Part shown: piece by piece, positions 1-6,508 of the stretch
Layout: every line of letters starts with the position of its first letter
Position numbering within the stretch: position 1 is the stretch's first letter
Assembly (NCBI GenBank): GCA_031548545.1
Contig: JAVBQY010000039.1
Location: forward strand, 1 to 17,216
DNA from: UBA932 sp031548545
Lineage (GTDB): Bacteria > Bacteroidota > Bacteroidia > Bacteroidales > UBA932
Reading direction: 5' to 3'
Length of the DNA: 17,216 bases
Made by a program: the position numbers and the translations under genes
Notes under the pieces: generated by a model
What the model was told of the DNA's origin: nothing
The model's input: only the letters and a program-made list of their open reading frames with translations
Database searches by the model: none

Positions 1-1
1 A

Positions 2-58
2 TCCCAGCTTATGAGGATGGATTATATCCACCAAAATGCGCTATGGGCGAAAATCTGA
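2..58 (+). pseudogene. Possible tail of a transposase-like protein, partial
   Basis: A reading frame enters from the left edge and ends at TGA 56-58. Its last residues include DYIHQNAL, which resembles the YIHQNPV motif near the C-terminus of REP-associated (Y1-type) transposases common in Bacteroidetes. Only 18 codons are visible, and the conserved NPVKAG part is not intact, so at best this is a decayed or divergent end. A second open frame from position 1 runs to TAA at 151-153 and looks like chance. The upstream sequence would decide it. Confidence 0.2.
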
Positions 59-74
59 GGAAATCAGATTTTTT
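50..74 (+). terminator. AT-rich hairpin with T-tract, plus strand
   Basis: Nine bases at 50-58 pair with 64-72 around a GGAAA loop, and a run of T follows (69-74). This has the form of an intrinsic terminator for transcription entering from the left edge. It overlaps the stop codon of the short frame at 2-58, which fits a gene ending here. The stem is AT-rich, so the strength is uncertain. Confidence 0.4.
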
Positions 75-91
75 ATCAGAAAAAACGCTCC

Positions 92-139
92 GAAACAAAA
101 AACAAAAGAGGATGTCCATTTTACTTTTTGGACACCCTC
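92..139 (-). terminator. Probable ssrA terminator; possible IS-end-like inverted repeat
   Basis: Bases 108-117 and 130-139 form a 10-bp stem with one G-U pair and a 12-base loop. Read on the minus strand the stem is followed by TTTTGTTTTTTGTTT (107 down to 93), so it should stop transcripts leaving ssrA, whose mature 3' end is about 50 bases upstream. The GAGGGTGTCC arm also resembles, from memory, terminal repeats of IS1182-type elements in this phylum, so a mobile-element origin cannot be excluded. Confidence 0.6.
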
Positions 140-186
140 ATAACTGGGTGTAAATTTTATAAATCATTGATTATCAATGCTTATCG

Positions 187-588
187 TGGAGATGGCGGGA
201 GTCGAACCCGCGTCCAAACAAACTATCCAAACGCTTTCTACATGCTTATCTTTTGATTGGTTTTCGTAAACAGGCCGGACAAAAGCTACCTACCTGTTTC
301 TTATCTGCTGTTTTCTCATTGCGCTATAGCAGCGTCGGCGCAACCAGCTCTAAAGGGTTGATACCCCATATGCCCCGTCATTAAAGAGCCAAACGGCGGA
401 GCGGGATACTCGTCGGACCGACAACCTTGGCCGGCCGGATTAAGGTAGTATGCTTGGCAGACTACGCAGCGAGTGCATAATTATTTTCGCCAGTTAATGG
501 CTTGTGTGTTGGGATTTACGAGCCACCATCACAACGCTCGGCATGCTTACGTTCCGATTCCATTTGCTGTCAAAACCAGAACATCCCC
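187..588 (-). ncRNA. ssrA: tmRNA (transfer-messenger RNA)
   Basis: This RNA rescues stalled ribosomes by trans-translation: it is charged with alanine, enters the A site, and adds a degradation tag to the unfinished protein. The 5' end GGGGATG (588-582) pairs over 7 bp, with one G-U, with CATCTCC (194-188). Position 187 is the unpaired discriminator A. A complete T arm with GCGGG/CCCGC and a TTCGACT loop lies at 211-195. The 5' part carries the usual TTCTGGTTTTGAC block. The internal tag frame encodes GENNYALAA and stops at TAG. The terminal CCA is not encoded (next bases CGA), so it must be added after processing. The mature length is about 402 nt, normal for a one-piece tmRNA. It lies just downstream of asd with its own likely promoter. 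SmpB is not encoded in this window. Confidence 0.97.
462..491 (-). other. ssrA: tmRNA tag-peptide reading frame, GENNYALAA-stop
   Basis: From the resume codon GGC at 491-489 the frame reads G-E-N-N-Y-A-L-A-A and ends with TAG at 464-462. The YALAA end is the signal read by ClpXP-type proteases, and tags of this form are typical of Bacteroidales. The frame is part of the RNA gene, not an independent gene. Confidence 0.95.
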
Positions 589-617
589 AATATTTAAAAG
601 AACTACAATTACAGAGG

Positions 618-625
618 CAAAGGTA
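618..625 (-). promoter_or_regulatory. Likely ssrA promoter, -7 element TACCTTTG
   Basis: A perfect TAnnTTTG lies between the asd stop and ssrA. No convincing TTTG is seen about 20 bases upstream. The expected start, about 7 bases downstream, would give a precursor some 20 nt longer than the mature 5' end, as RNase P processing would require. Confidence 0.45.
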
Positions 626-666
626 GTAAAAATAACACTTATCTTTTATAGTGCGTGTACTTTCTT

Positions 667-1674
667 TTACTTGCTACTATTTTTTATCAATATTTCCGCG
701 ATCTGTACGGCATTCAGCGCCGCACCTTTTTTAATCTGGTCGCTCACGCTCCAGAAGGTAAGGCCGCAGGGATTGGTGAGGTCTTTACGGATACGCCCCA
801 CGTACACCGGATCTTTGCCTGCCAGGAACAAGGGCATGGGGTATTCTTTCTTTTCCGGATTATCAATCAGTTCAATACCTTCGGCCTGGGCAAAGGCTGC
901 ACGCACCTCATCAAGGCTCAATTCGCGTTCCGTTTCCACCCAGATAGACTCGGAGTGGGCGCGCATCACGGGTACACGTACACAGGTGGCGCTGACGGCA
1001 ATATCGGAGTGCATGATCTTGCGCGTTTCATGATACATCTTCATCTCTTCCTTGGTGTAGCCATTCTCCATAAACACATCCACCTGAGGAATTAGATTAT
1101 AAGCCAATTGATAAGCGAATTTGGAAACCGTCGGTTGCCGGCCGTTCACCAGTTGGTTGTATTGTTCTTCCAGTTCGGCCATAGCAGAAGCTCCGGCGCC
1201 GCTGGCAGCCTGGTAGGTGGAGACATGCACCCGTTTGATATGCGACAATTTCTCAATGGCATGCAGGGCCACGACCATTTGTATGGTAGTACAATTAGGA
1301 TTGGCAATCACCCGGCGGGGCGCATTGAAACAATCCTGCGGATTCACTTCGGGTACCACCAGGGGAACATCGGCGTCCATACGGAAAGCGCTGGAATTGT
1401 CAACCATCGTAGCGCCATGCTTTGTAATAGTCTTCTCGAATTCCTTAGACACGCTTGCACCGGCCGAAGTCAACGCGATATCCACGCCCTTGAAGTCGTC
1501 ATTATGTTGCAACTCCTTCACTATAATTTCCTTTCCGCGGAAGGTGTATTTCGACCCGGCACTGCGTCCGGAACCGAACAACAACAATTCATCCATGGGA
1601 AAGTTACGTTCTTCAAGAACACGCAAAAACTCCTGACCGACAGCACCGCTGACACCAACAATAGCTACTTTCAT
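667..1674 (-). CDS. asd: Aspartate-semialdehyde dehydrogenase
   Basis: Catalyses NADPH-dependent reduction of aspartyl phosphate to aspartate semialdehyde in the cytoplasm, the branch point to lysine/diaminopimelate, methionine and threonine. The 335-residue product has the N-terminal NADP-binding glycine motif (GVSGAVG, residues 7-13). The phosphate-contacting SSAFR lies at 94-98, the catalytic cysteine C128 in ANPNCTT, and the substrate arginine R233 and catalytic histidine H240 in VRVPVMRAH. Length is normal for the family and all key residues are present. The ATG start places the glycine motif at the expected distance from the N-terminus. It is divergent from glnS (118 bases between starts) and is followed by ssrA. 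The aspartokinase gene is not in the window. Confidence 0.96.
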   Translation of the reverse strand: MKVAIVGVSGAVGQEFLRVLEERNFPMDELLLFGSGRSAGSKYTFRGKEIIVKELQHNDDFKGVDIALTSAGASVSKEFEKTITKHGATMVDNSSAFRMDADVPLVVPEVNPQDCFNAPRRVIANPNCTTIQMVVALHAIEKLSHIKRVHVSTYQAASGAGASAMAELEEQYNQLVNGRQPTVSKFAYQLAYNLIPQVDVFMENGYTKEEMKMYHETRKIMHSDIAVSATCVRVPVMRAHSESIWVETERELSLDEVRAAFAQAEGIELIDNPEKKEYPMPLFLAGKDPVYVGRIRKDLTNPCGLTFWSVSDQIKKGAALNAVQIAEILIKNSSK

Positions 1675-1701
1675 ACTACTTTACTTGTCTAAATGAGCGG
1701 G

Positions 1702-1709
1702 CAAAGTTA
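1702..1709 (-). promoter_or_regulatory. asd promoter, -7 element TAACTTTG
   Basis: A perfect TAnnTTTG ends 27 bases upstream of the asd ATG. The upstream element is unclear; the spacer is A/T-rich with no clean TTTG. The region is shared back to back with the glnS promoter. Confidence 0.5.
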
Positions 1710-1737
1710 CTATTTTTTTTGAAATCGTATATTTATT

Positions 1738-1769
1738 TTTGCATACCTCAGTCCATTTTTCTAACTTTG
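1738..1769 (+). promoter_or_regulatory. glnS promoter, TTTG-N20-TAACTTTG
   Basis: TTTG at 1738-1741 and TAACTTTG at 1762-1769 match both elements of the Bacteroidetes housekeeping promoter with a 20-base spacer. Transcription would begin near 1775, upstream of ATG 1793 but downstream of the TTG at 1739. This excludes the longer reading of the glnS frame. Confidence 0.65.
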
Positions 1770-1792
1770 TCAGTCAATTTATTATCAATTAT

Positions 1793-3475
1793 ATGAGCAC
1801 TCCCGTGAACGAAACCGCCAATGAGCGTACACTGAATTTTTTGGAAGAGATTATCGAAGCCGATCTGGCATCGGGCAAGCATAAAAGTATTATCACCCGT
1901 TTTCCGCCGGAACCGAATGGTTATCTGCATATCGGACATGCAAAAAGCATATGCCTGAACTTCGGAGTGGCAAAGAAATACGGTGGCAAAACCAACCTCC
2001 GCTTTGATGATACCAACCCGGTAAAGGAAGATACGGAGTATGTGGATTCCATCAAGGAAGATGTGAAATGGCTGGGCTTTGACTGGGCCAATGAGTTTTA
2101 TGCATCCGACTACTTTCAGCAACTGTACGACTGGGCTGTAGTAATGATCAACAAAGGGTTGGCTTATGTAGACGACCAGACACAGGAGGAAATCCGCCTG
2201 ACCCGCGGCACGGTAACCAATCCCGGCAAAGAAAGTCCGTACCGTAACCGCAGCGTGGAAGAAAACATCGACCTGTTCACCCGTATGAAAAACGGGGAGT
2301 TCAAAGACGGGGACAAAGTCCTGCGCGCGAAGATTGACATGGGCCATACGAACATGCTGATGCGCGACCCTATCCTCTACCGCATTATCCACACCGACCA
2401 CCACCGCACGGGCAACCAATGGTGCATCTACCCGATGTACGATTACGCCCACGGACAGAGCGATTCCATTGAGAAAATCACGCACTCCATTTGTACGCTG
2501 GAATTTGACGTACACCGCCCGCTCTACGACTGGTTTATAGAACAACTGGACATATTCCCTTCACACCAATACGAATTTGCCCGCCTCAACCTTACTTATA
2601 CGGTAATGAGCAAGCGCAAGCTGCTGGAACTGGTAAAAAACAATTACGTAAGCGATTGGGATGATCCGCGCATGCCCACTATTTGCGGATTGCGCCGCCG
2701 CGGCTATACGCCGGAAAGTATCCGCGCCTTTGCCGAAAAGGTAGGCGTGGCCAAGCGCGACAATATGATAGACCTCTCTTTACTTGAATTCTGTGTACGC
2801 GAAGACCTGAACAAACGCGCCAACCGGGTGATGGGGGTGATTAACCCGGTAAAAGTAGTGATCACCAACTTCCCGGAAGACAAGGTAGAGATGATGGACG
2901 CCGTGAATAATCCGGAGGACGAAAGCGCCGGCAAACGCCAGTTGCCTTTCTCGCGCGAGCTGTATATTGAGCAGGATGACTTTATGGAAAACCCGCCGAA
3001 GAAGTTCTTCCGTCTCTCACCGGGCAATGAAGTGCGCCTGAAATACGCCTTCATTATCAAGTGCGAAGAGGTAGTCAAAGATGAGTTGGGCAATGTAACG
3101 GAACTGCGTTGCACCTATGATCCCGAAACCCGCAGCGGCGGAACGAGCAACCGCCAGGTTAAAGGCACGATTCACTGGGTATCGGCGTCTCACGCCGTAC
3201 CGGCAGAGGTGCGCCTCTTCGACCGGTTGTTCACCGAGGCCCATATGGATGATATTCCGGAAGGCAAAGACTACAAAGACTACCTGAACCCGGAATCGCT
3301 GAAGCTGAGCAAGGCCTACCTGGAACCATCGCTGAAAAACCTGAAAACCGGCACCAACGTACAGTTTGAGCGCTTGGGCTACTTTATTGCCGATAAGGAC
3401 AGTACCCCGGAACAACTTGTATTTAACCGTACTGTAACCCTGAAAGACAGCTGGGCGAAAATCGCCGTAAAATAA
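1793..3475 (+). CDS. glnS: Glutaminyl-tRNA synthetase
   Basis: Charges tRNA-Gln with glutamine using ATP; class I synthetase, cytoplasmic. With the ATG at 1793 the protein is 560 residues, close to the E. coli enzyme (about 554). The class I signature appears as PPEPNGYLHIGH (HIGH at 46-49), and the KMSKS-type loop as VMSKRKL (271-277). The catalytic fold fills roughly the first 340 residues and the anticodon-binding beta-barrels the remainder. The frame stays open upstream to a TTG at 1739, but that region overlaps the promoter and adds no family-like sequence. It is the first gene of a likely two-gene unit with the lipoprotein 6 bases downstream. A GlnRS gene suggests direct charging of tRNA-Gln rather than sole use of the amidotransferase route. 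Confidence 0.97.
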   Translation: MSTPVNETANERTLNFLEEIIEADLASGKHKSIITRFPPEPNGYLHIGHAKSICLNFGVAKKYGGKTNLRFDDTNPVKEDTEYVDSIKEDVKWLGFDWANEFYASDYFQQLYDWAVVMINKGLAYVDDQTQEEIRLTRGTVTNPGKESPYRNRSVEENIDLFTRMKNGEFKDGDKVLRAKIDMGHTNMLMRDPILYRIIHTDHHRTGNQWCIYPMYDYAHGQSDSIEKITHSICTLEFDVHRPLYDWFIEQLDIFPSHQYEFARLNLTYTVMSKRKLLELVKNNYVSDWDDPRMPTICGLRRRGYTPESIRAFAEKVGVAKRDNMIDLSLLEFCVREDLNKRANRVMGVINPVKVVITNFPEDKVEMMDAVNNPEDESAGKRQLPFSRELYIEQDDFMENPPKKFFRLSPGNEVRLKYAFIIKCEEVVKDELGNVTELRCTYDPETRSGGTSNRQVKGTIHWVSASHAVPAEVRLFDRLFTEAHMDDIPEGKDYKDYLNPESLKLSKAYLEPSLKNLKTGTNVQFERLGYFIADKDSTPEQLVFNRTVTLKDSWAKIAVK

Positions 3476-3481
3476 CTACCG

Positions 3482-4525
3482 ATGAAAACGCTTCGATCAT
3501 TAACTATAACAGCTTGTGCACTGTTTATGCTCTGCAGCTGCGGACAACCCGCTGCCAACAAGACAGTAGTAACGGCAACCGTTCCAATGGAACAACGGAT
3601 TGATCCAGACCTGCTCGCAGGCTATGTAGATAACGAAGATATAGATCTAAGTCCCGAAGGTTTATCCGCGCTCAAGGCCAGCTTCAAACAGATCGCCGGC
3701 AGCTGCGACCCGGCCGTAAAGATATACAACATTAAGATAGGTACGACAGACGGCAAGGACTCCCTCCGCCTGCGTATCTATGAGCCGGTAGACCGGCAGG
3801 CTAATGCCGCAGGCATATACTGGATACATGGCGGCGGTTACCTTTTTGGCGTACCTGAACAGGATGATGCACAAAGTATCCGTTTTGTGAAAGAAGTAGG
3901 CGCCGTAGTGGTGGCGCCGGATTACCGCACAGCCCCCGAGGACCCCTATCCTGCTCCCTTTGATGATGCCTTTGCCGGACTACAATGGATGGCCGGCAAT
4001 GCCACTGCATTGGGAATAGACACCGCACGCATTGCCGTAGCAGGCGTGAGTGCCGGAGGCGGACTCTGCGCGGCTGTCGTATTGAAAGCCCGCGATATGG
4101 GCGCCCCGAAAATTGCCTTTCAGATGCCTATGTACCCGATGATTGACGACCGTTGCACCACACCGGCCCATGTTGAAGACTTCAGCCACAAGGTATGGAA
4201 TAACGACGCCAATGTGCAGGCCTGGGAGTATTACCTCGGCCATATAGCTCCCTCACAGCGGACGCCTTACATGGCAGCAGCCCGGGAAACCAATCTGGCG
4301 GGACTGCCGCCGGCGTACTCCTGCGTAGGCACGCTGGATCCCTTCCGCGATGACACGGCCGATTATATGTTCCGTCTCTCGCAGGCTGGGGTACCGGCTG
4401 AATTCCACCTCTACCCCGGCGCCTACCACGCCTTTGAAGTGAACGCCCCGGCTACGGCCTATGCCAAACGGACGGTAGACGAATATGTATATGTACTGAA
4501 CAAGGCGCTCAACCCAGCCAAATAA
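3482..4525 (+). CDS. Alpha/beta hydrolase (HSL-type esterase) lipoprotein
   Basis: Predicted carboxylesterase of the hormone-sensitive-lipase type, anchored to a membrane by lipid. The N-terminus is a lipoprotein signal ending in LCSC, so Cys20 would be acylated after signal peptidase II cleavage. The mature protein has the oxyanion-hole motif HGGGY (116-120), the nucleophile elbow GVSAG with Ser190, Asp286 in GTLDPF, and His316 in YHAFE: a complete catalytic triad in normal order and spacing. At 347 residues it is slightly longer than typical (about 300-330) because of the signal and an N-terminal linker. It starts 6 bases after glnS and probably shares its transcript; no functional link to tRNA charging is evident. 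The natural substrate cannot be read from sequence; short acyl esters or acetylated sugars are guesses. Confidence 0.88.
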   Translation: MKTLRSLTITACALFMLCSCGQPAANKTVVTATVPMEQRIDPDLLAGYVDNEDIDLSPEGLSALKASFKQIAGSCDPAVKIYNIKIGTTDGKDSLRLRIYEPVDRQANAAGIYWIHGGGYLFGVPEQDDAQSIRFVKEVGAVVVAPDYRTAPEDPYPAPFDDAFAGLQWMAGNATALGIDTARIAVAGVSAGGGLCAAVVLKARDMGAPKIAFQMPMYPMIDDRCTTPAHVEDFSHKVWNNDANVQAWEYYLGHIAPSQRTPYMAAARETNLAGLPPAYSCVGTLDPFRDDTADYMFRLSQAGVPAEFHLYPGAYHAFEVNAPATAYAKRTVDEYVYVLNKALNPAK

Positions 4526-4533
4526 TAGACAGC

Positions 4534-6378
4534 CTATTTCGCCGCCGGTAGCGGCATGGGTTTCTCCAATAAATAACGGTAGATGAACCGGAGGTCTTCC
4601 TGCCGGCTGAATATCCGTTTATCCTTGCGGTAGCCGTGCCGGCTTTCGGGATAAATCATCAGTTCAAATGGTTTCCCGGCATCCTGAAGCACGCTTACCA
4701 GCTGGAAAGTCTGTTGTACATGCACATTTTCATCACACAAACCGTGGGTAAGCAATAAGCGTCCTTGCAGGCCTCCGGCATGAGTAAGCACGGAAGCGGC
4801 TTTATACCCCTCCGGATTGTCTTGCGGAGCATCCATGTAACGCTCCGTGTAGACGGCATCATACAATTCCCAGTCCGTCACACTGCCGCCGGCTATTCCG
4901 TGGGTAAAGACCTCCGGCGCCGTCATCAATGCATAGGCCGTAATATAACCACCATAGCTGAATCCGGTAATCATCACCTTTGCAGGGTCCGCCTGCCGGT
5001 TATCCACCAACCACTGCACGCATTGCCTGTAATCCTCCACCTCCCAGCGGCCGAGTTGACGGTGCATATAGTGTTGTCCGAGCTTGCCATTATGGCCGCT
5101 GCCACGGTGGTCCACCCATACCTGGATCACCCCCTCGCGACGCAACACATTGATTTGTTCCGGTGTGGAGATAGCCCAGGTATTGCGCACCTGCAGATGG
5201 TCGGGGCCGCCATAAACAGCGACCACCACCGGATAACGTTTACCCGCCTCCATGGCTTCAGGCAGAATAATCCGCATCGGCAGATCAAACAACCCGTCGG
5301 CAGACCTGACTACCTGAAATTCCGCAGGAGGAGAAACCGGCACACTGTCTTTTTCCGTTTTCACCAGCTGCCCCATCAAGGTATAAGTACCTTTAGCCGG
5401 CGGAGTGGAAACATTGGAATAGGTAGTAACGAACTGCCGCCCGTCGGGAGCAAGTTCAATTCCATGGTTATAGTTACCGAAAGACAAGCGTTGCAAACCT
5501 TTTCCATTCAGCCCTACGCGGTAAAAATCCACACATCCTATATTATCTTTAAAACAGGTAAAAAATACAGTTTTTTCTTTTTCGTCTATTTTCAGTACAT
5601 CCAGCACGGTATAACTGCCAGCGGTAAGTTGCCGCACCTCCTTCCCCTCCATGTCATGCAAATACAAATGCTGCCAGCCCGACTTATCACTCAACTGGAC
5701 AAAGCCCTTGCCCGAGGATAAAAAACGTATCCGCGGCTCCTTGTCAATAGCAATCCAGCCGGTTTGCCGCTCTTCATATAGTTGCCGCACTGCACCCGAA
5801 AGCAACGACACTTCCAACAAACGATAGTGGTCCTGCCCCCGGTTCAGCCACTGCAACCACAGGGCCTTGCTGTCCGGGCGCCAATAAGGAAGGCCAAAAT
5901 AATAGTCGCCGGCCTCTTCCGTCTGCGCCCAGCTCACAGCGCCTCCCTCGCGCGCGACCATACCTACCTTCACCTGCGGCAAAAGATCTCCCGCCTTGGG
6001 ATAACGCATAGTTTCCACATAGCCGTGCTTTCCCGGACTGTCGGTAATCACAAACTCCGGCACCGCACTGTCGTCCGTACGGAAAAACGCCAGCTGCCTG
6101 CTATCGGGAGACCACCAGAAAGCCCGGTAAGCGCCCTTGCGGCCCAAGATCTCTTCCATATACACCCAGGAGGCATAGCCATTCAGGATCACCTCGCTGC
6201 CGTCAAAGGTCAGGCGGGTTTGCAGGCTATCCGACAGCCGGAGGGTGTACAAATCATGATTATACGTATAGGCCACATGGGTTGAATCCGGCGAGTACGT
6301 GACATTCACAGCGTCTTTAGGCTGTGCATGGGCTGTCAGTACAGCGGATAAAAGAAAAACAGCGAGATATTGTTTCAT
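4534..6378 (-). CDS. Compact DPP IV-type prolyl oligopeptidase (S9B)
   Basis: Predicted exported serine exopeptidase that removes X-Pro dipeptides from peptide N-termini. A signal peptide covers about residues 1-18 (hydrophobic core, cleavage near AHA-QP). The double-glutamate substrate-anchoring motif WVYMEEI is at 71-77 (E75, E76). Beta-propeller sequence continues to about 350. The alpha/beta hydrolase domain carries YGGP (389-392), Ser474 in GFSYGG, Asp549 in GLCDENVH, and His581 in SRHGY, so the triad is complete. At 614 residues it is about 100 shorter than usual DPP IV enzymes (about 720-740); the missing part is the first propeller section before the EE motif, while the signal peptide is kept. 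The gene is convergent with the esterase gene (8 bases apart) and divergent from the radical SAM gene. Its role is likely peptide scavenging in the periplasm or outside the cell. Confidence 0.88.
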   Translation of the reverse strand: MKQYLAVFLLSAVLTAHAQPKDAVNVTYSPDSTHVAYTYNHDLYTLRLSDSLQTRLTFDGSEVILNGYASWVYMEEILGRKGAYRAFWWSPDSRQLAFFRTDDSAVPEFVITDSPGKHGYVETMRYPKAGDLLPQVKVGMVAREGGAVSWAQTEEAGDYYFGLPYWRPDSKALWLQWLNRGQDHYRLLEVSLLSGAVRQLYEERQTGWIAIDKEPRIRFLSSGKGFVQLSDKSGWQHLYLHDMEGKEVRQLTAGSYTVLDVLKIDEKEKTVFFTCFKDNIGCVDFYRVGLNGKGLQRLSFGNYNHGIELAPDGRQFVTTYSNVSTPPAKGTYTLMGQLVKTEKDSVPVSPPAEFQVVRSADGLFDLPMRIILPEAMEAGKRYPVVVAVYGGPDHLQVRNTWAISTPEQINVLRREGVIQVWVDHRGSGHNGKLGQHYMHRQLGRWEVEDYRQCVQWLVDNRQADPAKVMITGFSYGGYITAYALMTAPEVFTHGIAGGSVTDWELYDAVYTERYMDAPQDNPEGYKAASVLTHAGGLQGRLLLTHGLCDENVHVQQTFQLVSVLQDAGKPFELMIYPESRHGYRKDKRIFSRQEDLRFIYRYLLEKPMPLPAAK

Positions 6379-6398
6379 AGCTTAGCTTTTAGATGATA

Positions 6399-6430
6399 CA
6401 AATTTAACGAAAAACGCTTATTATTTCAAT
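6399..6430 (-). promoter_or_regulatory. Promoter of the S9 peptidase gene, ATTG-N20-TAAATTTG
   Basis: Minus-strand TAAATTTG (6406-6399) is a perfect -7 element, with ATTG (6430-6427, 3 of 4 matches) 20 bases upstream. The start codon is 20 bases downstream of the -7 element. Confidence 0.6.
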
Positions 6431-6434
6431 AAAA

Positions 6435-6466
6435 TGTGTATATGCCATAAATATTCCACATCTTTG
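6435..6466 (+). promoter_or_regulatory. Possible promoter of the radical SAM gene, TGTG-N20-CATCTTTG
   Basis: Both elements have one mismatch to the Bacteroidetes consensus (TTTG and TAnnTTTG) but the spacing is right. The ATG at 6509 lies 42 bases beyond. It is back to back with the peptidase promoter. Confidence 0.35.
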
Positions 6467-6508
6467 CATCTGATTGACCGCGTTATTCAGAACTATTAAA
6501 CCGTCTGC

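Noticed and set aside
195..211. Separate tRNA gene suggested by the T-arm-like sequence
   Set aside because: The arm and acceptor stem belong to the tmRNA; no anticodon arm lies nearby.
473..1033. Plus-strand open frame across ssrA and the end of asd
   Set aside because: It covers a clear tmRNA and the antisense of asd; low-complexity, no family features.
1739..1792. N-terminal extension of GlnS from the TTG at 1739
   Set aside because: The TTG lies within the promoter (TTTG 1738-1741 and TAACTTTG 1762-1769), and the added 18 residues do not resemble the family; ATG 1793 gives the normal length.
4765..5721. Long plus-strand open frame of 318 codons opposite the S9 peptidase
   Set aside because: It is the antisense of a well supported gene, is rich in His, Arg and Gln as expected from such shadows, and has no promoter or domain.
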